The notes under the pieces are model-generated. The model worked only from the letters and a program-made list of their open reading frames with translations. It searched no databases and had not been told where the DNA came from. The position numbers and the translations under genes were made by a program. From Heterocephalus glaber (taxonomy: Eukaryota; Chordata; Mammalia; Rodentia; Bathyergidae), in assembly GCF_000247695.1 (NCBI RefSeq), contig NW_004624734.1, positions 10,349,276 through 10,413,275 of the forward strand: a stretch of DNA of 64,000 nt, written 5' to 3'. This document shows positions 25,001 to 36,290 of this stretch, one piece after another. Position 1 is the stretch's first letter, and the number at the start of each line of letters is the position of its first letter.

Positions 25001-25232
25001 CCTGCCTAGGAGCACTCAGTGCCAGCCCACCCACCGAAGCCTGGTCCCCATAGGCTGCAGTGACTTGGAGGAGCCGGAGGCGGCCCGGCTGGAGGCCCTG
25101 GTGCGGCACTGCGGGAAGCTCCTGGTGGTCGGCAGGGACGCCCAGCAGCACCTGGATGCCTTCTCCCAGATGAGCCAGGCTGTGCACTGGGGACTGGAGT
25201 CCCTGGAGGATGAACATCAGGCTCTCGTGCCG
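21974..25232 (+). CDS. CCDC197: CCDC197-like coiled-coil protein (first three coding exons; 3' part not found)
   Basis: Exons 21974-22068, 23358-23440 and 25054-25232 join in frame to 119 residues. All donors and acceptors are GT-AG. The product begins MDAGQKAGLNDPDDKD, then a heptad-like stretch (LLHQLCHLQARQRKLKRELERH) and a second helical block from EEPEAARLEALV to LESLEDEHQALVP. Its shape, gene order just upstream of OTUB2, and the KLKRE...YL.KVL...P.G pattern match CCDC197, a DUF4200-type coiled-coil protein once annotated as LINC00521. Relatives with DUF4200 act in cilia or sperm flagella, but the function of this gene is not established. The third exon ends in phase 0, so at least one more exon should follow; I could not recognise it between 25.2 and 35.5 kb. 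Confidence 0.68.
22069..23357 (+). other. CCDC197 intron 1
   Basis: Begins GTACAA and ends CCACAG. No transposon was recognised inside. Confidence 0.6.
23358..23440 (+). CDS. CCDC197: CCDC197 second coding exon
   Basis: 83 bp with acceptor CCACAG and donor AAAG|GTACAT. It encodes QRKLKRELERHQLSAGYLMK through RLPK, a basic amphipathic helix, and ends on the first base of a Gly codon. Confidence 0.7.
23441..25053 (+). other. CCDC197 intron 2
   Basis: Begins GTACAT and ends CCATAG. It holds the Tigger/MER2-like fragment at 23780-24035 and an AT-rich stretch to about 24.3 kb. Confidence 0.6.
23780..24035 (+). mobile_element. Tigger/MER2-like DNA transposon fragment
   Basis: GTCAACCAACCTGGGATCAAAAATA, AGACTTTTTTTCTT, GTGTTTAAAGTACGAGGGAAG and GGGGGTCCCTGGGGCCATG follow the order of the MER2/Tigger terminal regions. 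Terminal repeats are lost. Confidence 0.6.
25054..25232 (+). CDS. CCDC197: CCDC197 third coding exon
   Basis: 179 bp with acceptor CCCATAG and donor CCG|GTGAGA. It completes Gly, then reads CSDLEEPEAARLEALVRHCG through to EDEHQALVP. It is GC-rich and highly charged, and is the best supported exon of this gene. Confidence 0.72.
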
Positions 25233-25419
25233 GTGAGACCGGTCCCCCGGCTCAGACCGCTGGGGACCCAGGCCCCTTTCCTCTGCACTCAGGAGAGCCT
25301 GCAGCAGGGGGTAGTCTGGGTAGAAGGTTACTCCTGATCCTGTCCTGTCCTGTGTCCTCTCTCTCTCCCTCCCGGGCTGACTCTCTTTGTGCACAGTGGA
25401 AAAGCCAAGAGTTCTGGAT

Positions 25420-25560
25420 TCAGAAAGATGGAGGCTCTGGTCCCTGCTTGGTTACTGACCAGCAGTGAGAGGAATCTGTGCCCTCTCTGAGCCTCAGTTT
25501 CCTCATCTGTGAAATAGCCACAACACATCTGAGCTATTAGTGTTCTTGTGAGACACCAAA
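25420..25560 (+). repeat. MIR SINE remnant
   Basis: Contains CTCTCTGAGCCTCAGTTTCC and TCATCTGTGAAATAGCC in sense order. Confidence 0.75.
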
Positions 25561-25570
25561 TAACTGTCTC

Positions 25571-25770
25571 ACCGGTGGGCGTGTGGCACACACCTGTAAC
25601 CCCAGCTCCTCAGGAGGCCGAGGCAGGAGGATCACAAGTTCTGGGCTAGTCTGGGCAATGTAGTGAGACCCTGCCTCAACATGAAATAAAAAGGGCTAGG
25701 GCTCAGTGGGAGGAAGCTTCTCTTGCATGGGCAAAGCACGGGGTTGAATCCCCACAACTGCAAAACACAA
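25571..25770 (+). mobile_element. B1-ID composite SINE
   Basis: B1 half with CACACACCTGTAACCCCAGC and GAGGCCGAGGCAGGAGGATC; ID half with GGGCTAGGGCTCAGTGGG and GGGTTGAATCCCC. Old, without clear flanking duplication. Confidence 0.85.
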
Positions 25771-27069
25771 AGAAGCAGCAAACTGTCACGATGAATGCTC
25801 AGAAATCCCATAATGCATAGAACTTTTGTGAGGTACACATTCCACGTGGAGGGACAGGACCTGCCAGCAAAAGCCTGGAATCCAGAGGACTGCTGTCACC
25901 GCACCAGGACCATTGCATGATGTTTGGAGAGTTGCTGCCCCCTAGTGGTGAGGCTGCAAAACTACCCCACTCCGCAGCTTTTTCCCTTTGGACAAGAACC
26001 AGGTCGATGCCTGGGCTGGGTCCCTTGAGAAGCAGTTTAGAAGCTCATGGCCTTTAAATCTGCAGTACCCGAGGCAGGTGCTTTTATCCCCAGGGCTTGG
26101 AGGACTGAGAGATGAGTGAGGTGACCGTGCAGTGGAGGCAGGACCCTGTTCTTCCTGAAAGCTTTGATGTCCCTCAGGGCGATGAGCTGCTTCCCAGGGG
26201 AAGAAACACCATCAAACCTTGGCCTGCATCTCCTGTAACTCACCAGGGGCCCGAAAATGAGCAAATTGAGACTCAGCATCCAGGGCCCGAAGCATGGTCA
26301 GGTGAGAGACGTTTCCTCCCCAGGCATTTATACTGGACAAGATAGAGACTGAGGATGATCTTGCTGCTCATGGGACCCAGGGTGCGCTGGGGTGAAGACA
26401 ACCTCGAGGACAAGAGCCTGCGAAGGTACCCTAGGCCCTTCAGGAAGTGGCCAAAGAGCCGAGTCACCACCCTAGGACCCCTTTTCCCAGTGGCCGGGCT
26501 TCAGAGAGCTCCAGCCTGTCCTGATGGCCCCGCCTTCCAGGCCAAGGCATCAGAACCCTGGTGGCTCCCTACCTGCTTTGCCTCCTCCTCTTGTCACTAC
26601 GGAGGGGGCAGAGGGCAGCCCGGGGCAGTGAGAGGGCAGGTGCAGGGCCATGCTAGGGTGGGCAGGGCTCAAGGTGAGGCTGCCTGGAGGGGCTGGGCAG
26701 AAGAGGGGCAGGAAGCCCCAGGTTGGCATCTGCTCACAGGGGAGCCAGGGCTGCATTCCCACCAGTCACTGGGGGCCCAGGATGGAGGCACCGTTGGGGC
26801 CCCTGCGAGCTTGAAGTAAAGGCGCTCTCAGGAGCCCTGGCAAAGCCCTCCCTGGGTGATTTCCTCCCTGTCAGATTGGGTGAGAGGAAGTCTGAGGAGC
26901 CCAGCCCCTGCCTGACATTTCTAAGTCAAGGTTGGGGACATTTGAAAATCATCCCACAGCCACTAGCAAACAAGGACCCAGAATAATCCGGTGACTTATG
27001 TAGGTGAAGACTTCAAGGTAAGAGCGGCTGAAGAGCTGCAAACAGCGGTGAGCCAGCAAATTACCTCTT

Positions 27070-27272
27070 AAAGGTGTGGGGGTGAATGCTTGTAATACCA
27101 GCAGGTGAGAGGCTGATGCAGGAGGACTGCTGCTGTTGAGGCCAGCCTGGGTTACATCGTGAGTTCAAGGCCAGCCTGGAATACATAGCAAGACCCTGTG
27201 TCCAAAAGCAAAGGACCTGATGTAGCTTAGTACTAAGGCCCTGGGTTCAATTCCCAGTGCTGACCCAAAAAA
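27070..27272 (+). mobile_element. B1-ID composite SINE, diverged
   Basis: GTGAATGCTTGTAATACCAGC, a doubled AAGGCCAGCCTGG-type segment, then an ID half GGACCTGATGTAGCTTAG and GGGTTCAATTCCCAG. The internal duplication is unusual for a single B1 monomer. Confidence 0.7.
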
Positions 27273-27444
27273 GTGCTGATATTCAGTCAACAAACACTGG
27301 GGTGGACTCCATTCCAAGTGCTGCTGGAAGGCAGAGGCAGAAGGAGCAAAGGAGGTGTGTGAAATGGGAACTGGCCACTGAATTAATCAGGGTACTCAAA
27401 CATGATAAAGGAAGCCGAGTGTGGGCAGGTCTTGCTAGTATTTT

Positions 27445-27538
27445 GTTTTTTGTTTTGTTTTTGGTACCGGGGATCGAACTCCAGTCCTTGCACTTGCAAA
27501 GCAGGTGGGCGAAACCACTGAGCTAAATCCCTGGCCCA
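27445..27538 (-). mobile_element. young ID SINE with exact 18-bp target duplication
   Basis: Reverse-complement ID: T-rich tail, GGTACCGGGGATCGAACTCC, ACCACTGAGCTAAATCCCTGG. AGGTCTTGCTAGTATTTT flanks it identically at 27427-27444 and 27539-27556. The intact duplication and A/B-box region indicate recent insertion. Confidence 0.95.
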
Positions 27539-27814
27539 AGGTCTTGCTAGTATTTTAAAGAGGGAACCAAGGAGGCACCACCGATCTGAGTTTCTGGTGT
27601 CTTAGGTCTGTGGAGAAGTCTTGAAGCTGAGCAGGAGCTTTGGGCTTTGCCTCTAACTCCCCACCTGCCTGGGGCCGGTGCGGGTCAGGTACTCAGTGCT
27701 GGATGAATGGAAGCATGGGAGTGAATAAGGGAGGTTTCTGACGGGGGCTCTGAAGGGTCACCTTCCTGCTGGATGCCAGAGGCCTGGCCCTCAAGGTGTT
27801 GTCCCCATAACCCA

Positions 27815-27910
27815 AGCGCCAGGAAGCACTAGTTTCCTAGCCTCCATTTACAGGAGGAAGCCAAAGCCCCGTGAAGCCAGTGGCTTGACCAGGTCTCACA
27901 GCCATGGAGA
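27815..27910 (-). repeat. MIR SINE remnant
   Basis: CTCCATTTACAGGAGGAAGCC to GACCAGGTCTCACAGCCATG resembles the MIR core in reverse. Confidence 0.5.
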
Positions 27911-28416
27911 GGTTGGGTTGGGATGAGAATGTGGGTGTAGGAGCCCCGAACTGAACACCGTCCCGTTAAAGACCCTGGTGAAGAAAGGGTACAGCATACT
28001 GGATGCCTGGAGGCAGTGTCCTGGCTTGCATTCGGGTCTGGGTGGCAGCTCTGCAGGTGGAGGCAGAGGGCATGGGCTCCTGCGGGTCCCCAGTACTCGA
28101 AGTCTGGGGACCCACATCAGTGACACCGACTGAGGGCCTGGGAGGAAGCCAGGGGCTGAGCTGGGCTTCACCCTCCAGGAGGAAGGGACCTTCAAGGACG
28201 ACAGGCCACGTACACTGCGGGGACACCAGCTGTACCCTGAGCCCACCTGCCTGTTGTGGTCATGGCTTAGTTGTCTGGACTTTTATCGCCCTGCCTTGAA
28301 TTCTCAAAGGTTTATCTTAACCACATAGCCTAGCACCCAGGTGCAGCCTGGCACAGAACAGGCCCTCTGTAAATGTGTGCTGGGTTAGCACGTGGTTACA
28401 AGCTCAGAGTAAATGA

Positions 28417-28443
28417 TAATGAATGAATGAATGAATGAATGAA
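28417..28443 (+). repeat. (GAAT)n microsatellite
   Basis: About six GAAT units after ATGATAAT. Confidence 0.85.
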
Positions 28444-29017
28444 AGTCTTAAGCAAAGGAGTAAATCTCTAAGTGGAAATTTTAAGGAAAGTAGAGGAGCC
28501 ACAAGTGAGAGACATTTGGTAGAGGGCACGGAAGACTCTTGGCCAGCACTTGACCCTTGGTCACCCAAATCCCATGCACAAGTGGGAGAAACACTTGGGG
28601 CCACACCACCTCCCAGAATGAGGTGCTCCCCAGCAGCCCCGAAGATGAGCCCTGCAATGCCAGCCACGAGTTCGGGTTCGTGCATTGTCCAGGGAATCAC
28701 TGGGGGGAAGAGCTCCCTGTGTCATGGGAGCAGGGGCTCAGGACCCAGGCAGAGTGTGGTGCTGGCTCCTGGGAGCAAGCAGTCCTCATTCTGGGACCCA
28801 AGAGGTCCTTTCCAGCCCCTCGGGTGGGATGGGAGGGGGCAGAATAACCGGCTAGGCCCGAGATGCAGTTGCAAACGTGTGTGTGCGTAGAGCTAAGTTT
28901 CTGTGGGGGACCAGATCATCCACAGGGCCTGGATGGATTATCAGCCACTTGGGAATGGATTTGGGAAGATCTGACTCGAACTAAGGTCTCATGATATCTG
29001 TAAGATTGACAGGTAGG

Positions 29018-29150
29018 GACCTGGTCTGGCGGGTACATGCCTATAATCCTGGCACTTGGGAGGCTGGGGCAGTATCGTAAGCTCAAGCTCCACTGGGACG
29101 ATTGAGGGAGATTCTGTCTCAAAAACAACAAAACAACAAAAAGTAAAACA
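29018..29150 (+). mobile_element. B1-type SINE monomer
   Basis: GGCGGGTACATGCCTATAATC, GGGAGGCTGGGGCAG and a tail of CTGTCTCAAAAACAACAAAAC. No ID half attached. Confidence 0.75.
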
Positions 29151-32100
29151 GAATTGGCAGATAGGCTGGGCCTACTCTCGTTTTTTTCTTTTTCTTTCTT
29201 CCCTTCGAAGAGAGTAGTGTAGTGCATTTGGAAAGGTTTCCAGAAGTTGATTTAAGAGCATAACACAATTTGAATCTTGCAGTCGTGTCCTGCACTGGAG
29301 ATGGTGGAGGGAGGGGGGCTGCCCTGGGGTGGTTTATTCCTGCACTGATGGGTCTTAATTTTCCCATTTCCTTCGATCTCACCTGAGAAATGATCTAGGT
29401 AAGACACTGCCACTTGGAAGATGAACACTTTTCAGTTCGGCAGCTAATGGTAAAAAGGCTGAGGGTCAGACAGCCACTCTGAGAGGAGCGAGGGCTCCAA
29501 GTCTGCTTGGGAGAAGCAAGGCCTTTCAAGGGCAGCTGAAACTGATGCCCTGCTCAGAGAGGCACAGAAATTTGCTCAAGGTTGCACGGTAAAAGGTGGC
29601 AGATCCCAATTCCAGCTGCTAGTCTTTGATGAAATAGATGATCCGGGAAGTGCTCTTTGTTTCTGCTGCTTTCATTTCCCCCCAGGGACCCTGGCTGCGG
29701 TGCGCACACCTCACCGCCTCCGTTATCTGCCAACATAGCCGCATTAGAAGAAGGCCCACTCCACCGCAGCTTCCCATGTTCTGCTCCCCAGGCCCAGGAG
29801 GGTTTCTAGGGGTCGCAGAGCCTGGCATGTTCTGCCTTTCCCGCTCTGAGAGCTGGTATTCAGCACCTCGCTGGCACTGGCTCCGCCCAGGCTGAGACTG
29901 CGCTGTCTTGGTGCCCGGCCCCCCCTGGTGGTCAGGTGGGTCCCGTGCGGCACCCTGGGCCACTCCACGCCCAGTTGGCTTCTCCATCTCTGGCCCCCAC
30001 CCTAGCCCTAATTCATCTCTGGCCTGGACCTCAGCTGTAGCCTCCTTCCTCTCAACCAACTGTCACAGCAGCCAGACACATCCCTCAAGATGTCATGTTC
30101 ACCCTCCTTCCAGCCCCTCCCATGGCTCCCTGTTGCCCTTCAATCAAACCCCTTCCCAGTGTCTGTGGGATCTAGCCCTGGCCACCTCGCAGCCTGACCT
30201 GAAGCTGTCATCCCCTTCTTTCTTGTGCCGTAGGAGACCGGCCCCTCCCAGGTCCCACTGTTTTGTCACTTAGCCTTTGCTTGCTTCTGCTCATTCATTC
30301 AGCGCATTTTTATGAGCATCTCCTATGTGCCAGGTACTGAGCTAGATACTTGGGTGCTGGGTGACCTAGCCCTTGGCCTCTTGGGGCTGATGCCAAATAG
30401 GAGGAAAGGACACAGGCAGCAGTTCTGAATTGTGAGAAATGCTAAATGGGAAGTGGCGAAGTGCTAGGAGCAAGGCCACTGGGGTGGGGACAGGGCAGAG
30501 GACAAGTGAGACCTCCTGAGATGCATTCTGCAGGCCTCGGCTCACACGTCACCTCTCTGACAGCCACCCCCCTGCCAGGAGCCAGGGCCTCAGTGTCCAC
30601 CCACAGCACCCTGTCCTCTTCCAGCCCAGCACTCGCCACACTTTGCATTTAGACTTTGATTTGTGCAACGGGAGGGTGCTGCAGCACATCCACGCTACCT
30701 CTGTGGGAGCTTGGGAAAGAAACTGGAGCTGCTTCCTCTGACAGTCACGGGAGATGTGGTCTCATAAACCCACTGCACAGAGGGGGAAACTGAGGCCAAC
30801 AGCAAGGGAGGCTGCATTAGTGACCCTGCACTGTACCATGAGGTGGCCAGAGGTGAGCAAGAAGAGTGACCACATCTCATTTCCTGCTTGGAGGCACCTG
30901 GCCAAGTCAGCCAGGCCCCAGCTCAGACTCCCTCCACAGTGCTGGGACTGAAGTCCCCTAAAGGCTTGGCCAGGGGACAATGGGCTTCCCAGGTCACATG
31001 TGGTGCTGTGGGCAGGGCCACCTCGGGCCTCGCTTGGGTCTGAGCTCCCTGAGGGTCTCCCCCAGCTCTGCCTGGGGTTCTGCTCACTTCGTGGCCAGTG
31101 ACAGAGCCAGAGAGGCCAAGCAGGACAGAGCCACCAGCATTTGGTGACCAGATCTCAGAAGTGATGTGCTGTCACTTGGCTGCATTACCAATGAGGCATG
31201 TGCCCCTCTGATGAGGGGAGACCTTAAAGTAGGGTCCTTTCCCTGTCGGGCTTCTCAGGGCCAAGCAGGATACCGAGGTTGAGTGTCAACAGCGCCAGCT
31301 TCATCCAGGGCCCAAACACGGAGAAGCGGGAGCCCAGCCCGCCGTGGCCCAGCAGTCAGGGGAGAATGCTCACCCGGGAAAGGGCTGGTGTTTTCCAGGA
31401 ACCCGGCCTGCCTGGCTTCTCTCCTGATATGGGCCTTCCTGGTTGCTACCACGCGGAAGGTTAACCGTCAGGGGTCTGGTTTGTCATTCACATGGAAATC
31501 AGATGCTAAGGAAGTGTGGGGTCTACGGGAGCTGTGTGGGCCACCTGCACATGGCCCGGGTTGGCGCCAGCGTCCAGGCTTCCTGTTAAAGATAAGCACG
31601 CCTAGGGCCTAGCGCGGTGGGCACAGCAGGTTATCACGGCAGGCTGTGTAGATACTGAACCGGGTGACAGCTGTCCCCTGTTGGTTAGAAGCAGGTCCCT
31701 GGATCCAGCTCACCCTCCAGGGCTTGGCATAGCAGGAGGAGGGTCTCTGAAATGCCCAAGGGCCAGGATGCCCCTGGATGCCTTCAGGAGCTGGGCCCTG
31801 CTTCCACCACAGAGAAGCCCGGGTGGGACTGGGACAGGCACCTCTGCTGTCCTTGGATAGATGGCTCTGGCCACACTGAATGCTCCCGACTGTTTCTTGC
31901 CCAGCCTGGGAGGCTGTGTGTGTGGGGGGGCATAGCCCTTGCCATGGGAACTAACGGCATGTTGGCCCTCAGAAGCCAGCCCTGGGCAGCCCATGGGTGG
32001 GCACTGGCTGGAGAACAGGCCCATCCGTTATCTTTCCGGAGCCACAGGTAATGTTTAAACCCAAAAGGGAGCCTGGTGAGGTGCTAGCTGCCTTGACACT

Positions 32101-34049
32101 CACTTCTCCTCCTGGTGCTCTTGCCTCACCTCCGGAACCTAGAGCAGCTGCTTGTGTGCCAGCTCTCCAGGTCCTCTCCAGCGACACAGAAATCCCCTTC
32201 CCTTTTGGCTTCTACCACAAATGGACTCTCACCACAGGTAGCTGGAAAATTCAATCTCAACCATTGGGAGGCTCCTTCCCCATCTTCACTCTCTGCTGGG
32301 GTTGTGGCCTGGGCCCCTTCTTCAGGGCAGAAAAGCAAGCATTGACTGAGCTATCACAGTTTGCAGTTAGACATCGATTTGTACAGCTTGAGCAGGGGGA
32401 GTGGCACTAGTGACACACTCGATGCCCAGCCTGTGCCCTGTCTGGAGGACAAAGCAGTTTTGCCAGTCTAGGGGCAGCACGGGCCTCTTCTCTGAGGGTC
32501 CAGCAGGAGACACAGGAGTGGCCTATCCTGACAATCCGCTTCACCCTTCCCTAGTTCCAGAAAGGTCTCCCCTTGAGCTGGTTCAGCCTCAACCTCTGTC
32601 CTCCAGATCACATTGCTCTTGCTAGAAAGGTCTTTTGTCGAAAAGGAAACATCTTCCTAAAGTTTGCCAGGGAGGAGGCCAAGGGCCAGATTCCTGCTCT
32701 GCTGCTCTCTGATCTTCCCCAGCAGAGGAAAACTGGGCAGAGTTCCAGCTCTTGGGTGGAGGACAGCACAGACTCTCGAAGCAGAATGTGGAAGCTCTCT
32801 CTGACGGGGCCTGGTCCCACACCATGCATGATCTAGGGGAGGCTGATGATCCTCTTTTGGGTACCAGACACAACTCGCCTCAGAGCTCCTTCCTGCCACG
32901 TGCAAATCTGCACCTGCAAACAGAAGCGGGCAAGTCTTAGGCCTCATCATTACCAGTGGCATGGGTAGACATGAATTTCTGTGGTGTAGAAATTCAGAGG
33001 AATTCACATCCAGCTGGGCACAGGAAAGCTTCCTGGAGGAGAAGCCAGGCTGTGACAGTTGTGTGCTCTGAAGTGGACAAGCATGGGGAATGTTCTGGAC
33101 CCTCAGAGCCATCTCCTGAGCTCCTGTATGTGTGGGGAAAGTGGGAAGTCAGGAAGAGAAGGCACAAGAAAAGTGGCCATTGTGGAGGGTTAGGGAGTCA
33201 ACGTGGAAGGCCGGCCTGTGAGTTACAGCCTCTGAGCAGCCACCCCTGTGTGCCCAGCTCCTTCCTGGCAGCCTCACGCTTCCCAGGCCTTGTGAAGCCC
33301 CAGCTGCCACCCTCCAACCCCACCTGGACACCTGGACACCAGGTACGAGAGCCCCAGGAAGCAGGGCCAAGTCTTTCTGGACAGAACACAGTCACCCTGC
33401 CTGGGGTGGCCCCTGAGGGATGGCTCACATTTCAGCCCAATCCAGTTCTACAGCTGACTATAAGCTTTGTAACTCTTTTCTCTTCCAATCATCTTTCCAG
33501 AGTTCAGGACGAAGCCTGAAAAGTTCCAGGAGGAAGAGAGCATTTCTCTCTGTGATTTGGTGTCTGTTTGTTTAAAGACCTCATTGCTAAGTATATTTTA
33601 AAACTTTTTTTAATCACTCGTATCACCCAACCTTGTCCCTGAATGAGGGATAAAAACCCAGAGAGGATCTGGGATCTGCCACACACTGCTATGGGTCCTC
33701 AGGCAGCTCCCAGAGCTGGGGACCCAGGGTCCTTGTGTTCTCCAGCCCAGGGCACCTTCAACATGCCAGAGTGGGGCTTGTTTTGCAGCTACTGTGGCCT
33801 AGGGAAGGGAGGAGAGTGGGCCTGGGCCTCAGGAAGTAATGCTGCAGCCCAACTCACGGGCTCCTGGAAATCTCCTGACACTCCACACCCACATCCCACG
33901 GAGCTACTCATGGCCCAGTCCTTCCTCCACCAGGAGGTGCCCAGCATCCTGGAGCAGGCACTAAGTGACAAGTCAGGAGTCCATGGAGACTCCTTACTCG
34001 GCAGCACCAGGCTGCCCCTAATCACTTCACTGGCTTCCTTGGCTGTGAA

Positions 34050-34375
34050 AAACATAGTGGCCTGTAGTCCCAGCCACGTGGGAGGCTGAGGCAGGGGGGA
34101 TCTCTTGAGCCCAGAAGCTCAAGGCCAACCTAGGCGACATAGTGAGACCCCCACCTCAAAACAAATGAAAGCAAAAAATAAAGAACAGAAACCTTCGAAA
34201 ACCAAGTACGGGTGTGGGAACTCCATGGCCCCTACAACCACGTACATGGTTCCTTGGCAGAGTGAATTTAAACCCTGCTTTGGGGGAGTGTGGCTTGGAG
34301 GTAGAGTGCTTGCCTACCATGCCCAAGGCCCTGGGTGCCACCCTCAGCACCACAAACGAAAACAAAACAACGCCA
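34050..34375 (+). mobile_element. B1 SINE followed by an ID-like element
   Basis: B1 at 34050-34172 (GGCCTGTAGTCCCAGCCACG, GAGGCTGAGGCAGG) and an ID half at 34286-34375 (GGTAGAGTGCTTGCCTACC, AAGGCCCTGGGTG). About 110 bp of other sequence lies between them, so they may be one split composite or two insertions. Confidence 0.65.
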
Positions 34376-35509
34376 GTTCTGGCATCAGACTGCCTGGGAC
34401 TAAGTGAATGTGCTTGTGTGCCCTGTAGGTTTGGGTAACTACTTCTATGTCCTTTAGTGTCCACATCTGTAAAATAGGGGTCGTAACAAGAGGACCGACC
34501 CCACAAACCAGGTGTGAGAAATATGGAAGATAACTCATGCTGAAAGTCTAGGACAGTATCTGGTAGTGAGTGTTGTGTGTAATTGCGCAGTGTGAATGGC
34601 TGGCTGCGGTTGCTCCCGCTTCTGTGCCTCTACTAACACTACACTGACCACCCAGGATAAGATACCTGGAGGGCAGGGGTGAGTGGGGAGGAACTGCTTA
34701 GAACAATGTCAGTACTCATGCTCCTCGACTCTCGATGGGGTTGTACACAGTAAACCTATCGTGAATGGCAAGTATTAGAAGCCAAAAATGCATTTAACAC
34801 ACCTAACTACTGAACATCCTAGCTTAGCAATGCAGTGTGGAGAATATCCATTGTTTCCCATCCTGATGGCAAGGCTGACTGGGAGCCATGGTCCAGCGAC
34901 TGGACGGCACATCAGCAGCCCAGGAAAAGATCAAAATTCAAAGTAGATCAGCACAAGTGCCCGTACTTATGAGATGGGTGCAGGTAATGTGTCGGAGCCC
35001 CCTTCTTCACAAATCCTTCCTCCTCACCCACAGTAGCCTCCCCCCAGGGCTGCGAACCAGTGTTTGAATGATAGCTGCTCCTTGTTTGATGTCCAGTAAT
35101 AATGAGCTTGTACGCAGGTGAGTCACCTACCCCTGTTCAGTTTGCGCCTCCTACACAGCCTTACAATTCCAGAGCCATTCAGCCAACCATCCTGAAAATG
35201 TGTTCATTCAACAAACATTAATTGGGTGCATGGCAACCTACTGATTCACAGGTTGGAAGAGGGTAAAATATTACTTAGTAGCTACACAGGAGCAGGCAGG
35301 TGACAATGTTATTGGACACGCGTTTCCTAAGCTCCTGCCCTCTGATCTTGAGCAAACTATACTTATGTGACTTTGATTGTGAATTAATGAGGGCCAGCTA
35401 ATCTTCCAGAGGATTTTAGTTTGTAGTTTTAGTTAAAAGCCCTTCAGCCTTCACAAAGGAGGACCTGTCTTTCTGGGTTGGGCTCCTTTGCTAGTTAAAA
35501 ATTTTCTGT

Positions 35510-36290
35510 GTCTTTAAAAAGGGGCGGTACTCTGTCAAATATATCCTAAAACATAGGCTGAGAGTTCGTGAAGTCCCACCTACTTTCTGTGTCGTCCTGG
35601 AGCCCGGCCTCTGATTGCTCGCTGTCCACGTCAATCGCGGGGCGCGTGTCTTGCTGGGACACAGTGGAGGTCTAGCCTTTGGTTTTCTGAGCGGTAGGGT
35701 GTATTCTCCGTACATCCCACACCCTCGAGGCCCCTGCCGCCCGACCCAAAGGTGGAGCCGAGCAGCGCCTCTCGTGGCACCTTCCAGCACCGGATCGCTC
35801 CTCTCTGGGGCGGGACGCGGCCTCACGGCTCAGGTCACTATGGTCAGTGGCTCTGGGGGAGAAATTGGAAGAGGGAGCAGGGAGGGGACGCGGGGGCGGG
35901 GTCGCCGACCCGCGCCTGTGCTATTGCGGGCTCAGTCCCCTGCTCGGTCCCCGTGGCGTTCTGACCCTTGAAACCCTGAGTCCTAACCGGCGCCCGAGAC
36001 CGGGGCGCACCCTACTGTCTTCCCGGGGCGCCTAAGTCAGGAGGTCCAGCTCGCCCCGAGGCCTCGGTCCCCGGTGCGTCTTCTCCAGGTGCCACCTGAA
36101 GCGGACCGTAGGTGCCCTCAACTGCAGCAGGGATGGGATCCCCCAGCGCTCCGGGTCCCGGCTTTGTTAAGGAGCCCTCTTCCCGCCCGCAGCTCGTGGC
36201 CCCACCCCGAGGGCTCGGCCATCGGAGACCACTGCCTCCTGCCCCTCTGCCCAGGACTGGACCTAGGGCTTGCACGAGTGGCGGGGTCGC
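35510..36290 (+). promoter_or_regulatory. OTUB2: OTUB2 promoter and 5' CpG-rich region
   Basis: CpG dinucleotides are clearly enriched here compared with the flanks, and the region straddles the OTUB2 start exon. GC-box-like GGGGCGG sequences occur at 35521, 35807 and 35893. I see no TATA box just upstream of the ATG, as expected for a CpG-type promoter. The transcription start cannot be fixed from sequence alone; the 5' UTR probably begins within the roughly 200 bp before 35840. Confidence 0.75.
35840..35842 (+). CDS. OTUB2: OTUB2 coding exon 1 (start codon only)
   Basis: The ATG is followed at once by the donor GTCAGT at 35843. Exon 1 therefore contributes only Met1 plus 5' UTR. The choice rests on exon 2 opening in phase 0 with Ser-Glu-Thr-Ser, the known N-terminus of OTUB2 after Met, and on the surrounding GC-rich promoter sequence. 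Confidence 0.88.

Larger units (their letters stand above)
25233..35500. other. between CCDC197 exon 3 and OTUB2 promoter; repeats, no assigned exon
   Basis: Missing 3' exons of CCDC197 should lie here but none could be identified by eye. Recognised content is limited to the SINEs and MIR pieces listed separately. Open frames of 100-187 codons (28.4, 29.6, 32.0, 33.0 kb) overlap in several frames and show no domain. Confidence 0.45.
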
